Assembly: GCA_030837785.1 (NCBI GenBank)
Contig: JAUQYA010000069.1
Location: 1 to 61,548, forward strand
Origin: Albidovulum sp.
Lineage (GTDB): Bacteria > Pseudomonadota > Alphaproteobacteria > Rhodobacterales > Rhodobacteraceae
Direction of reading: 5' to 3'
DNA length: 61,548 nt
This document shows positions 1 through 8,104 of the stretch, piece by piece; within the stretch, counting starts at the first letter, position 1, and the number at the start of each line of letters is the position of its first letter. The translations under genes and the position numbers were made by a program. The notes under the pieces were generated by a model. That model was given only the letters and a program-made list of their open reading frames with translations. It ran no database searches and was not told the DNA's origin.

Positions 1-2
1 CG

Positions 3-65
3 CTTCTGGCCGATCAGGTGCCGGGCTTCCCGCCGCCGGCGCATTACGCCGATCTGGATTTCTGA
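3..65 (+). CDS. C-terminal fragment of an unidentified protein
   Basis: An open frame enters from the left edge and ends at TGA 63-65. It encodes only 20 residues, finishing HYADLDF. The downstream GC-rich hairpin at 75-93 supports a real gene end here. The fragment is too short to name a family with any confidence. A glutathione S-transferase-like gene often sits before queG in related genomes, but nothing in these residues proves that. Confidence 0.5.
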   Translation, partial: LLADQVPGFPPPAHYADLDF

Positions 66-74
66 CCCCGGCCG

Positions 75-93
75 CCGGGGGCGCCGCCCCCGG
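75..93. terminator. GC-rich hairpin between the left-edge gene and queG
   Basis: Perfect 8-bp stem (CCGGGGGC / GCCCCCGG) with a 3-nt loop, just after the stop at 65. A short AT-richer stretch (gatatttcg) follows about 8 bases later. There is no proper U-tract, so termination is plausible but not certain. Confidence 0.45.
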
Positions 94-134
94 ACCCCCG
101 GGATATTTCGCCAACGAAGAAGCGGGAGGCCGGC

Positions 135-1181
135 ATGGACAGCTCCGCCCTGAAGGCGCTGCTCGCCGAGCGGGCGAGGATCGAGGGGTTTTCCGCCGTC
201 GGTGTCTGCGCGCCCGATGCGATCCCCGAGGCGGCGGGGCGGCTTGCCGCCTATGTCGCGGCGGGGCGGCACGGCCAGATGGGCTGGATGGCGGAGCGGA
301 TGGAATGGCGTGGCGACCCGGCCGCACTCTGGCCAGAGGCGCAGAGCGTGATCATGCTGGCCGAAGCCTATACGCCGGGCTACGACCCGCTGGCGGTTCT
401 GGACCGGAAGGACGGCGCCGCGGTGTCGGCCTACGCCCAGGGGAAGGACTACCACGACATCGTGAAGAAGCGGCTGAAGCGGCTGGGGCGCTGGCTGATC
501 GAGGCGGCGGGAAAAGACCCTGTTCCGGCGGAAATCAAGGTTTTCGTCGATACCGCGCCGGTGATGGAGAAGCCGCTCGCCCAGGCCGCCGGGCTCGGCT
601 GGCAGGGCCGGCACACCAACCTCGTGAGCCGGGACCTGGGGAGCTGGTTCTTCCTCGGCGCGATCTTCACCACGCTCGACCTGCCGAAGGACGAGGCCGG
701 GGCCGACCATTGCGGATCGTGCCGGGCCTGCCTCGACATCTGCCCGACGCAGGCCTTCCCGGCGCCCTACCAGCTCGACGCGCGGCGCTGCATCTCCTAC
801 CTGACGATCGAGCACCGCGGGCCGGTGGAGGAGGAGTTGCGGCCGCTTCTCGGCAACCGGGTCTATGGCTGCGACGATTGCCTCGCGGTCTGCCCGTGGA
901 ACAAGTTCGCGCAGGCGGCGCGCGAGACCGGCTATGCCGCGCTTGTGGGGGCGCCGCCGCTCGCCGAGCTGGCGGCCCTGGACGATGCGGCGTTCCGGCA
1001 ACGGTTCTCGGGCAGCCCGGTCAAGCGGATCGGCCGCGACCGCTTCGTGCGCAACGTCCTTTATGCGATCGGCAATTCCGGCGATGCGGGGCTGAGGGGC
1101 GCGGCGGCGGCGCTGTGCGGCGATGCCGATCCGGCGGTGGCGGAGGCGGCGCGCTGGGCGCTGCGGCGGCTGGCGGAATAG
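135..1181 (+). CDS. queG: Epoxyqueuosine reductase QueG
   Basis: Cobalamin- and iron-sulfur-dependent enzyme that reduces epoxyqueuosine to queuosine in tRNA, the last step of wobble-base modification. The 348-aa product has the family hallmarks. The VDTAPVMEKPLAQ segment near residue 140 carries the conserved acidic residue, followed by GLGWQGRHTNLV. Two ferredoxin-type motifs follow: CGSCRACLDICP near residue 195 and CDDCLAVCPWN near 248. The C-terminal 60 residues are alanine-rich and HEAT-like, as in other QueG proteins. A GGGAGG sequence lies just ahead of the ATG. The gene stands alone after the left-edge gene. Length and motifs match the family closely. Confidence 0.95.
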   Translation: MDSSALKALLAERARIEGFSAVGVCAPDAIPEAAGRLAAYVAAGRHGQMGWMAERMEWRGDPAALWPEAQSVIMLAEAYTPGYDPLAVLDRKDGAAVSAYAQGKDYHDIVKKRLKRLGRWLIEAAGKDPVPAEIKVFVDTAPVMEKPLAQAAGLGWQGRHTNLVSRDLGSWFFLGAIFTTLDLPKDEAGADHCGSCRACLDICPTQAFPAPYQLDARRCISYLTIEHRGPVEEELRPLLGNRVYGCDDCLAVCPWNKFAQAARETGYAALVGAPPLAELAALDDAAFRQRFSGSPVKRIGRDRFVRNVLYAIGNSGDAGLRGAAAALCGDADPAVAEAARWALRRLAE

Positions 1182-1288
1182 GGCCGTATTCACGCTGTGG
1201 TGGAGTTGGGGCTGGTCCGCGGACCGATTCGGCTGCATCCTGCCACGGTGCCCCGGGCTCCGGGGCCAGGAGACCCGAGGAGGAAGAC

Positions 1289-1483
1289 ATGAGCCGGCCT
1301 GCTGCTGACCGCCGCACCAGTTCCGAGGGAAGCCGCCTGAAGCGCTTCGTCGAAATCGAGCGAACCCGCGGCGAGGAGGGAAGCCATCCCGCCACCCGCG
1401 CGCTGCACGAACGCGCCGCCGCCCGCGACGACAGCACCAAGGTGCGCGAATACGCCAGGATCGAGCGCGGCCGGACGACCTGA
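1289..1483 (+). CDS. Small highly charged hypothetical protein
   Basis: A 64-aa frame starting at an ATG preceded by a strong GAGGAGGA at 1277-1284, five bases upstream. The product is very rich in Arg and Glu and contains two similar segments, RFVEIERTRG near residue 20 and EYARIERG near residue 55. This suggests a helical protein with a short internal repeat. It has no signal peptide or membrane segment. I do not recognise the family. The good ribosome binding site and clean placement between queG and the convergent regulator support a real gene. Confidence 0.55.
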   Translation: MSRPAADRRTSSEGSRLKRFVEIERTRGEEGSHPATRALHERAAARDDSTKVREYARIERGRTT

Positions 1484-1553
1484 TCGGGCGCCCTCGGCCC
1501 ACGCCCGGGGGGCACCGGGCAGTCGCCCGAGGGCCGCCGCCCGCACTCCCGGA

Positions 1554-2186
1554 TCACCGCTGCGCGGCGCGGAAGGCGTCAAGCTCGGGTCCCGATGCGG
1601 TCGGCGGAGAGATGATCCACTGCACCACCGCGACCGTCGCACCGCAGTTGACCGTTCGATGCGGCGTGGAAGACCTGTATTCGATGCAATCCCCGCCGGA
1701 CAGGCGATGGACCTCGTCGCCGAGGTGCAATTCCACCTCGCCCGCGATCACCAGCAGCATCTCGTGGCTGTCGCCGTGGGTATACTGGTCCGGCCCGGTC
1801 GAACCACCGACGTCGAATTCGCCGGCGAAGACCTCGAAATCCTGGATCGGGCGCTGTGACAGCATGGTCTTGCGATACCCGGCTGCCTCGGGCCAGGCGG
1901 GGCGCTCGGCCTTGCGCAGCACCCGATGGGTCGAGCGGGGCCGGTCGTCGAAAAGATCGGCGATCGAAATGCCCAATGCGTTGGCGATCCGCATCAGGGT
2001 CGACGTGGTCGCGCCGGTCGCGCCGCGTTCAAGCTGGCTCAGGAACGACGCGGTGGTGCCCGCCATCTCGCCCAGCCGGCGCAGCGACAGGCGCCTCGCC
2101 TGCCGGAACCGCCGCACCCGCCGCGCAAGAATGGCCACTTCCGGCGCGGCATCGCCTTCGGTTGGGGCCGGAACATCTTGACGCAT
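1554..2186 (-). CDS. XRE-family regulator with C-terminal cupin domain (PuuR-like)
   Basis: A 210-aa transcription regulator. Residues 18-80 form a helix-turn-helix (LSLRRLGEMAGTTASFLSQL) and residues 115-195 a cupin sensor with HGDSHEMLLVIAGEVELHLG. This architecture is typical of regulators of polyamine and amino-acid utilisation such as PuuR. The frame stays open far upstream on the minus strand, but ATG at 2184-2186 places the HTH at the expected distance from the N-terminus. It is divergent from the polyamine-type ABC operon that starts at 2436, with an inverted repeat between them. I infer that it controls that operon and perhaps itself. Confidence 0.85.
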   Translation of the reverse strand: MRQDVPAPTEGDAAPEVAILARRVRRFRQARRLSLRRLGEMAGTTASFLSQLERGATGATTSTLMRIANALGISIADLFDDRPRSTHRVLRKAERPAWPEAAGYRKTMLSQRPIQDFEVFAGEFDVGGSTGPDQYTHGDSHEMLLVIAGEVELHLGDEVHRLSGGDCIEYRSSTPHRTVNCGATVAVVQWIISPPTASGPELDAFRAAQR

Positions 2187-2284
2187 CGCGCACTCCGCGG
2201 AGGATGGGCGGGAAAGGCCCCGCTCCCGGCAGGGCCGGTCTTTCGGCCGCGCTTCGCACGGCGCTGTTTCATTTGCAAGGAATG

Positions 2285-2300
2285 CTTGAATCGAATCAAG
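2285..2300. promoter_or_regulatory. Inverted repeat, candidate operator of the XRE-cupin regulator
   Basis: CTTGAATCGAATCAAG: 5-bp arms CTTGA/TCAAG around ATCGAA, in the 249-bp divergent region 2187-2435. On the plus strand it overlaps a possible -35 TTGAAT (2286-2291), 17 bp from TACGAC (2309-2314). The rest of the region shows no gene. Assignment to the adjacent regulator is inference. Confidence 0.5.
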
Positions 2301-2435
2301 TGCGACTTTACGACTTGTGAAGTGCTGCTGAACTTTTTGAGTCATGCGCAGGCTCCGGATGCGCGCGGTTTCGCAGGACACGGGAGGAATGGGCCGCGCT
2401 CGGGACAGGGTGCGGCCCAGCAGAGGGAGACTGCG

Positions 2436-3509
2436 ATGAAACTGACAGCCAAGGCCGCATTCCATGCCGGCCTCTTGATCACGATGGGCCTTGCCGCCGG
2501 CGCCCAGACCGCGCCGGTCGCCGGCGAGGTCGCCCAGGATTCGCTGGCCGGAAAGACGCTGACCTTCGTGTCCTATGGCGGCATCTACCAGGACGGCCAG
2601 ATCGCCTCGCTGAAGGATTTCGTCACGAAATCCGGTGTCACCCTGCTGTCGGACGGACCGACCGAGGTTGCCAAGATCCAGGCGCAGGTGGAATCGGGCG
2701 ACGTGCAGTGGGATGTGGTCGATACCGGCACGCTCACCCCCTATGTCTATTGCGGCAAGCTGTTCCAGAAGCTGGACCTCACCAAGATCGACATCTCGAA
2801 CATTCCCGAAGGCCAGGTCGGCGAATGTTCGGTGCCGGCGATGAACTACGGCACCGTGCTGATGTACAAGAAGTCGGCCTATGGCGACAACCCGCCCACC
2901 GGCTGGGCCGATTTCTTCGATACCGAGAAGTTCCCCGGCACCCGCGCCATGCCGGGCGATTCCGAACCCGACACGACGCTGATCGAGCTGGCGCTGCTGG
3001 CCGACGGCGTGCCGAAGGACCAGCTTTTCCCGGCCGACGTGGACCGCGCGCTGAACAAGTTCCGTGGTCTGGGCGAAGACCTGATGTTCTGGAAGACCGG
3101 CGCGGAATCGCAGCAGATGATGGAGTCTGGCGAGGCCGACATGGTCATCGCCTGGTCGGGCCGCGCCATGGGCGCCCAGAAGAACGGCGCCGAGTACGAG
3201 CCGGTCTGGCAGGACTGGATCGTGGTGAAGGACCAGCTGACCATCCCGGTCGGCGTGAAGGACGTCGATGCGTCCTATGCGCTCGTCAATGCCGCGATCG
3301 GCAAGCGCGCGCAGGAGATCATGACCGAGCACACCTCGTATTCGCCGATCCACAAGGATGCGCAACCGCAGGTCGATGACCTGGTGAAAAGCTGGCTGAC
3401 CAACACGCCCGAGAAGATCGCGCTGGGCTACCAGCAAAACATCGAATACTGGGTCGCCAACTACGAAGAGGTCGAGACCAAGTGGGGCGAGTTCATCGCC
3501 GGGAACTGA
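2436..3509 (+). CDS. Extracellular solute-binding protein, spermidine/putrescine type (PotD-like)
   Basis: Periplasmic binding protein that captures substrate for the permeases encoded just downstream. It has 357 aa with an N-terminal signal peptide (MKLTAKAAFHAGLLITMGLA, cleavage expected near residue 24). The mature start LTFVSYGGIYQDGQ and the segment MNYGTVLMYKKSAYGDNPPT are typical of the PotD/PotF family. The long frame extends upstream, but the signal peptide and GAGGGAGA ahead of 2436 fix the start. It is the first gene of a SBP-permease-permease-ATPase-oxidase-cupin operon. The substrate is probably a polyamine or related amine; the exact ligand cannot be read from sequence. Confidence 0.87.
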   Translation: MKLTAKAAFHAGLLITMGLAAGAQTAPVAGEVAQDSLAGKTLTFVSYGGIYQDGQIASLKDFVTKSGVTLLSDGPTEVAKIQAQVESGDVQWDVVDTGTLTPYVYCGKLFQKLDLTKIDISNIPEGQVGECSVPAMNYGTVLMYKKSAYGDNPPTGWADFFDTEKFPGTRAMPGDSEPDTTLIELALLADGVPKDQLFPADVDRALNKFRGLGEDLMFWKTGAESQQMMESGEADMVIAWSGRAMGAQKNGAEYEPVWQDWIVVKDQLTIPVGVKDVDASYALVNAAIGKRAQEIMTEHTSYSPIHKDAQPQVDDLVKSWLTNTPEKIALGYQQNIEYWVANYEEVETKWGEFIAGN

Positions 3510-3567
3510 GTGTCCCGTCCGCGGGGCCGCAGACCGTGGCCCCGCATCCCTGATCGAAAGCCTGGCG

Positions 3568-4410
3568 ATGCGTGACTTCCCCTCGATCCGGCGCAACCCC
3601 GTCCTGCTGACCCTGCCTGCCGTGCTGCTGCTTGTGGTGGCGCTTGGCTACCCGCTGGCACAGGTGGTGGCGCGCAGTTTCACCGACCCTGAACCCGGGC
3701 TGGGAAACTACGTCTGGTTCTTCAGCCGGCCGGTGAACCTGACGGTGTTCTGGCGCACCTTCGAGGTGTCGGGCTGGGTCACGCTGATCTGCCTGGTCCT
3801 TGCCTATCCCTATGCCTGGCTGATGACCGCCGTCGGGCCGCGGACCCGGCTTCTGATGGTGCTCTGCGTGCTGGTGCCGTTCTGGGTGTCGGGGGTGGTG
3901 CGGACCCTGGCCTGGGTGATCCTCTTGCAGGATTCGGGCGTCATCAACCGGATGGTGATGGCGCTGGGGTTCGAGAAGCTGCGCCTGATCCGGACCCAGA
4001 CCGGTGTCATCATCGGCATGACGCAGGTGCTTCTGCCGTTCATGATCATGCCGCTTTACGCGGTCATGCGGGGGATCGACCTGCGCCTGCTTCAGGCCGC
4101 GCGGAGCCTTGGCGCGCGGCCGGTGCTGGCCTTCCTCCAGGTCTACCTGCCGCTGTCGCTGCCGGGGGTGCTGGGGGGCTCGGTGATCGTGTTCATCCTC
4201 GGCCTCGGCTTCTACATCACGCCCGCGCTTCTGGGCGGGCCGAGGGCCACCATGCTGTCGACCCTGGCGCAGCAACAGGTTCTGCAACAGCTCAACTGGG
4301 GCCGCGGCGGCGCGATGGGAGTGATCCTTCTGGTTTCGACGCTGGTGCTGCTGGCGGTGGCCGCAAGGTTCACCAGCCGCCGCTACAAGATCGCCGGGGG
4401 CAGCAAATGA
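3568..4410 (+). CDS. ABC transporter permease, PotB-like
   Basis: Inner-membrane permease of the polyamine-type importer. It has 280 aa with about six hydrophobic segments; the first is at residues 10-30 (LLTLPAVLLLVVALGYPLAQ). The cytoplasmic coupling loop, which contacts the ATPase, is visible as QAARSLGARPVLAFLQVYLP near residue 170. The stop overlaps the start of the next permease in an ATGA arrangement, implying translational coupling. The 58-bp gap after the binding-protein gene is the largest in this operon. Confidence 0.88.
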   Translation: MRDFPSIRRNPVLLTLPAVLLLVVALGYPLAQVVARSFTDPEPGLGNYVWFFSRPVNLTVFWRTFEVSGWVTLICLVLAYPYAWLMTAVGPRTRLLMVLCVLVPFWVSGVVRTLAWVILLQDSGVINRMVMALGFEKLRLIRTQTGVIIGMTQVLLPFMIMPLYAVMRGIDLRLLQAARSLGARPVLAFLQVYLPLSLPGVLGGSVIVFILGLGFYITPALLGGPRATMLSTLAQQQVLQQLNWGRGGAMGVILLVSTLVLLAVAARFTSRRYKIAGGSK

Positions 4411-5192
4411 GCCGCTTGCAGCGCGTCCTGATCGGCCTGTTCTGCGCCGCCGTCGCCCTGTGGCTGGTGGCGCCGACCCTGGTGATCGTGCCGATCTCGT
4501 TTGCGGAAAAGAAATCGCTGGCCTTTCCTCCGGACGGTTTCTCGCTGCAATGGTATGCCAACCTGATCCAGAGCCCGGACTGGTCGGGCAGCATCCTGAA
4601 TTCGCTGAAGATCGCGGCCATCGTGGCGGTCGTCTCGACGGCGATCGGCACGCTGGCCGCGGTCGGAATCGAGCGGATGAAGGCCGGTGGCGGCGGCATC
4701 ATCCGCGCCATCCTGATCACGCCGATGATCGTGCCGGGCGTCGTCATGGCGATCGGCATCTATGCCGTCTATCTGGACCACCAGCTGGTGGGCACGCTTC
4801 TGGGCTACGTGCTGGCCCATTCGATGCTGGCCATTCCCTTCGTGATCATCGCGGTTGGGGCAAGCCTGTCGGTGTTCGATGCGCGGCTGGAGACCGCGGC
4901 CGCCAGCCTGGGGGCGTCGCGGCTTGCCACCTTCATGACCGTGACCCTGCCGCTGATCGCGCCGGGGGTCCTGTCGGGGCTACTCTTCGCCTTCGTCACC
5001 TCGTTCGACGAAGTGATCGTGGCCCTGTTCATCAACAGCCCCACCCTCAAGACCCTGCCGGTGCAGATCTTCGCCAGCATGACGCGGGATTCCGACCCCA
5101 CGGTGGCGGCCGTGGGAACGCTGATCTTCGCCCTGACCTCACTGATCATTGCCGCCGGACTCTGGTTCGGCACCAGACGGAGACGCCCCTGA
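4407..5192 (+). CDS. ABC transporter permease, PotC-like
   Basis: Second permease of the heterodimeric channel. It has 261 aa with about six membrane segments and a coupling loop TAAASLGASRLATFMTVTLP near residue 170. The start overlaps the end of the previous permease gene by 4 bp. The ATPase gene follows 3 bp after the stop. Together with the PotB-like partner and PotA-like ATPase it completes a type I importer. Confidence 0.88.
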   Translation: MSRLQRVLIGLFCAAVALWLVAPTLVIVPISFAEKKSLAFPPDGFSLQWYANLIQSPDWSGSILNSLKIAAIVAVVSTAIGTLAAVGIERMKAGGGGIIRAILITPMIVPGVVMAIGIYAVYLDHQLVGTLLGYVLAHSMLAIPFVIIAVGASLSVFDARLETAAASLGASRLATFMTVTLPLIAPGVLSGLLFAFVTSFDEVIVALFINSPTLKTLPVQIFASMTRDSDPTVAAVGTLIFALTSLIIAAGLWFGTRRRRP

Positions 5193-5195
5193 ATC

Positions 5196-6317
5196 ATGGC
5201 TGACAGAGAACCCGGCGCCGCCGTCGACATCCGCTCGGTGACCAAGACCTACGGCACCTTCACGGCGCTGGAAAGGGTAAGCCTGCGGATCGAAGCCGGG
5301 CAGTTCATGACCTTTCTCGGCCCCTCGGGTTCCGGCAAGACCACGACGCTGAACGTCATTGCCGGCTTCACCGACCTTACCGAGGGCGAAATCCTGATCG
5401 GGGACCGTTCCGTCGGCAACCTGCCCGCCCACAAGCGCAACGTCGGCGTGGTGTTCCAGCACTATGCGCTGTTCCCGCACATGACGGTCGAGACCAATGT
5501 CGCCTATCCCCTGAAACTCCGGCGGGTGCCGCCGGCCGAGCGCCAGCGCCGCGTGGCCGGGACGCTGGAGATGGTCCGCCTGACCGACTTCGTCCATCGC
5601 TACCCGGCCGAACTTTCGGGTGGCCAGCAGCAACGCGTGGCGCTGGCCCGCGCGATGGTGTTCGACCCGCCGCTTCTCCTGATGGACGAGCCGCTGGGCG
5701 CGCTGGACAAGAAGCTGCGCGAATGGCTGCAACTGGAGATCAAGCGCATCCACCGCGAACTGGGCACGACCTTCGTCTACGTCACCCACGACCAGGAAGA
5801 GGCGCTGGCCCTGTCCGACCGTATCGCGGTGTTCAACAAGGGCCGGATCGAACAGGTCGGGTCCGGACGCGACCTCTATGAAAGCCCCGAAACGCTGTTC
5901 GTGGGCCGCTTCATCGGCGAATCCACCGTGCTGTCCGGGCCGCATGAGGTGCGCGGCGGCGAAACCGCGCTCCGCATCGGCGACGAATGGGTCAGCCATC
6001 CCGGCCAGCCGTCCGGAGCGGGGCGCCAGACGCTGCTGGTGCGCCCGGAAAAGATCACCCTGCGCCGGCCGGGCGCGGAGCCGACCGCTGGCGCCAACCG
6101 GCTGAGCGGCCGCGTCAGCGAGGCGATCTACCTCGGGTCGGGCGTGAAATACGAGGTGACCCTGGCCGATGGCAGCCGTGGAGTTGCCAGGATGGCCCTG
6201 ACCGATGCGCCCTTTGCCCTGGGCGATCCGGTCGAGGTCGGCTGGATGAAACAGGACGCCCGGCTGTTGCCCGACGATGGCAGCAGCCAGGCCACACAAT
6301 CCGGAGAAGAACCATGA
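5196..6317 (+). CDS. ABC transporter ATP-binding protein, PotA-like
   Basis: Energy-coupling ATPase of the polyamine-type importer, 373 aa. Visible motifs are Walker A GPSGSGKTT near residue 44, the signature LSGGQQQRVALARA near 140, Walker B LLLMDEPLGALD near 162, and the switch His in VTHDQEEAL near 197. Residues 260-350 form the TOBE-type regulatory domain found in PotA and MalK ATPases. Its stop codon overlaps the ATG of the oxidase gene (ATGA at 6314-6317). Confidence 0.9.
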   Translation: MADREPGAAVDIRSVTKTYGTFTALERVSLRIEAGQFMTFLGPSGSGKTTTLNVIAGFTDLTEGEILIGDRSVGNLPAHKRNVGVVFQHYALFPHMTVETNVAYPLKLRRVPPAERQRRVAGTLEMVRLTDFVHRYPAELSGGQQQRVALARAMVFDPPLLLMDEPLGALDKKLREWLQLEIKRIHRELGTTFVYVTHDQEEALALSDRIAVFNKGRIEQVGSGRDLYESPETLFVGRFIGESTVLSGPHEVRGGETALRIGDEWVSHPGQPSGAGRQTLLVRPEKITLRRPGAEPTAGANRLSGRVSEAIYLGSGVKYEVTLADGSRGVARMALTDAPFALGDPVEVGWMKQDARLLPDDGSSQATQSGEEP

Positions 6318-7711
6318 CTGCCAGCGTGGCCCGCAATGGGGATGTGTCGTTTTGGTACAGCCAGATCGGCGGCCCGCCGGCCTGCCGCGATCCGCTGCCG
6401 GGGGATCGGTCGGTGGATGTCTGCATCGTCGGGGCGGGGTATACCGGGCTCTGGACCGCCTACTACCTGAAGACCCTGCAACCCGACCTTTCGGTGGCCG
6501 TGGTGGAAAAGGAATTCGCGGGCTTCGGTGCCTCGGGGCGCAACGGGGGCTGGCTGAGCGGCGGTTTCAGCTGGAGCCGCGAGAAGTATCTGCGATCCGG
6601 CGGCACGCGGGACGGCGTGATTGCAATGGGCCGGGCGTTGCGCGGCACCGTCGACGAGGTGATCCGGGTCGCCGAGGCCGAGGGAATCGAGGCCGACATC
6701 CGCCGCACCGACGGGCTGACCGCCGCCTGCACCCCGGCGCAGCTGGAACGGATGCGCACGACCTACGAGGAGGAGATCGCCTGGGGCACGCCGAAGACCC
6801 GGATCGAGATGATCGGCGGGGCCGAGATGCGGGCCCGCATCAAGGTCAGGGACGCGGCCGGCGCGCTGGTCACGCATGGCGTGGCGCGCGTGCAGCCGGC
6901 GAAGCTGGTGCGCGGGCTGGCTGCCGCGGTCGAACGCCTGGGCGTGCCGATCTGGGAACAGACCACGGTGACCGGGCTGGAAAAGGGCCGCGTCCGGACC
7001 AGCCGGGGCACCGTGACGGCGCCGGTGATCGTGCGGGCAACCGAAGGCTTCACCGCCGGATTGCCGGGCCACGAGCGCAAGCTCCTGCCGCTCAACAGCG
7101 CCATCGTCGTGACCGAGCCGGTACCCGAGACGGTCTGGCAGCAGATCGGCTGGAACGGCTACGAGCTGTTGGGCGACGCCTCGCACACCTATTCCTATGC
7201 CCAGCGCACCGCCGACGACCGCATCGCCATGGGCGGGCGCGGCGTGCCCTACCGCTTTGGCAGCCGGACCGACCGGCGCGGGCAGACCCAGCCGGAGACC
7301 ATCGCGAAGCTACAGGGCATCCTGCGCCGGCTGCTGCCCGAGGTGTCGGAGCTTCCGCTCTCGCATGGCTGGTGCGGGGTTCTGGGGGTTCCGCGCGACT
7401 GGTGCGCCAGCGTCGGTTTCGACCGCGCCTCGGGCATGGCCTGGGCGGGCGGATATGTGGGCCTTGGCGTCTCGACCTCGAACCTGTCGGGCCAGACGCT
7501 GGCCGACCTGATCCTTGGCCGCAGGACGGACCTGGTCGGCCTGCCCTGGGTCAACCGGCAGGTCCGCGAATGGGAGCCCGAGCCGCTCCGCTGGCTTGGC
7601 GTGCATGGAATGTACCAGCTCTACTATCGCGCCGACGCACGAGAGGCGCGGTCCGGCGGGCAGCGCACCTCGTCGCTTGCCAAGCTTGCCAACCGCCTGA
7701 CCGGCCGCTGA
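6314..7711 (+). CDS. FAD-dependent amine oxidoreductase (DAO family, PuuB-like)
   Basis: Flavoprotein of the D-amino-acid-oxidase/glycine-oxidase fold, 465 aa. The N-terminal dinucleotide-binding motif is DVCIVGAGYTGLWTAYYLK near residue 35, followed by FGASGRNGGWLSGG near 75, typical of gamma-glutamylputrescine oxidase-like enzymes. The end of the FAD fold, GYVGLGVSTSNLSGQTLADL, lies near residue 380. The gene is translationally coupled to the transporter ATPase. It probably oxidises the amine that the transporter imports. The exact substrate is inference from context. Confidence 0.85.
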   Translation: MTASVARNGDVSFWYSQIGGPPACRDPLPGDRSVDVCIVGAGYTGLWTAYYLKTLQPDLSVAVVEKEFAGFGASGRNGGWLSGGFSWSREKYLRSGGTRDGVIAMGRALRGTVDEVIRVAEAEGIEADIRRTDGLTAACTPAQLERMRTTYEEEIAWGTPKTRIEMIGGAEMRARIKVRDAAGALVTHGVARVQPAKLVRGLAAAVERLGVPIWEQTTVTGLEKGRVRTSRGTVTAPVIVRATEGFTAGLPGHERKLLPLNSAIVVTEPVPETVWQQIGWNGYELLGDASHTYSYAQRTADDRIAMGGRGVPYRFGSRTDRRGQTQPETIAKLQGILRRLLPEVSELPLSHGWCGVLGVPRDWCASVGFDRASGMAWAGGYVGLGVSTSNLSGQTLADLILGRRTDLVGLPWVNRQVREWEPEPLRWLGVHGMYQLYYRADAREARSGGQRTSSLAKLANRLTGR

Positions 7712-7722
7712 GGGGAATTGCC

Positions 7723-8076
7723 GTGATCGACCTGTCCACATTTCTCGGTCTTGCCGACATCGCGCTCGGGACCTTCGAGCCCAAGCCGACCTCGGTCGAG
7801 GGCAATCAGCAAGAGGCCGCGCAAACGCTGTGGTCCTCGCCCGACGGGCGGCTGGAGATCGGGGTCTGGGAATGCACGCCCGGACGCTTCACCGCCGACC
7901 GCAGCCAGGCGGCCGAGTTCTGCCATCTGCTTTCCGGCGCCGTGGAGATGCGGCATGCTGACGGGCGTGTCGAGCATCTGGGGCCGGGCGATGCGCTCAT
8001 CCTGCCGAGGGGCTGGAAGGGAGAATGGGTGCTGACCAAGCAGACCCGGAAGATCTACGCCTTCTATCGGGATTGA
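7723..8076 (+). CDS. Small cupin-domain protein (DUF861 / EutQ-like)
   Basis: A 117-aa single-domain cupin. It starts at GTG 7723, chosen because AGGGGAA lies five bases upstream and the frame begins right after the oxidase gene. The barrel is visible as AEFCHLLSGAVEMRHADG followed by LGPGDALILPRGWKGEWV, which is typical of the DUF861 group that includes ureidoglycine aminohydrolase-like cupins. It is the last gene of the polyamine-type operon. It could be an accessory enzyme or a ligand-binding protein; the sequence does not decide. Confidence 0.8.
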   Translation: MIDLSTFLGLADIALGTFEPKPTSVEGNQQEAAQTLWSSPDGRLEIGVWECTPGRFTADRSQAAEFCHLLSGAVEMRHADGRVEHLGPGDALILPRGWKGEWVLTKQTRKIYAFYRD

Positions 8077-8104
8077 TGCCGGTGGCGGGCGGACGGGCGG
8101 TCCT

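Noticed and set aside
1490..1534. Hairpin GCCCTCGG/CCGAGGGC between the small ORF and the XRE-cupin gene
   Set aside because: The arms are separated by about 29 bases in very GC-rich DNA with no U-tract, so it is not convincing as a terminator.
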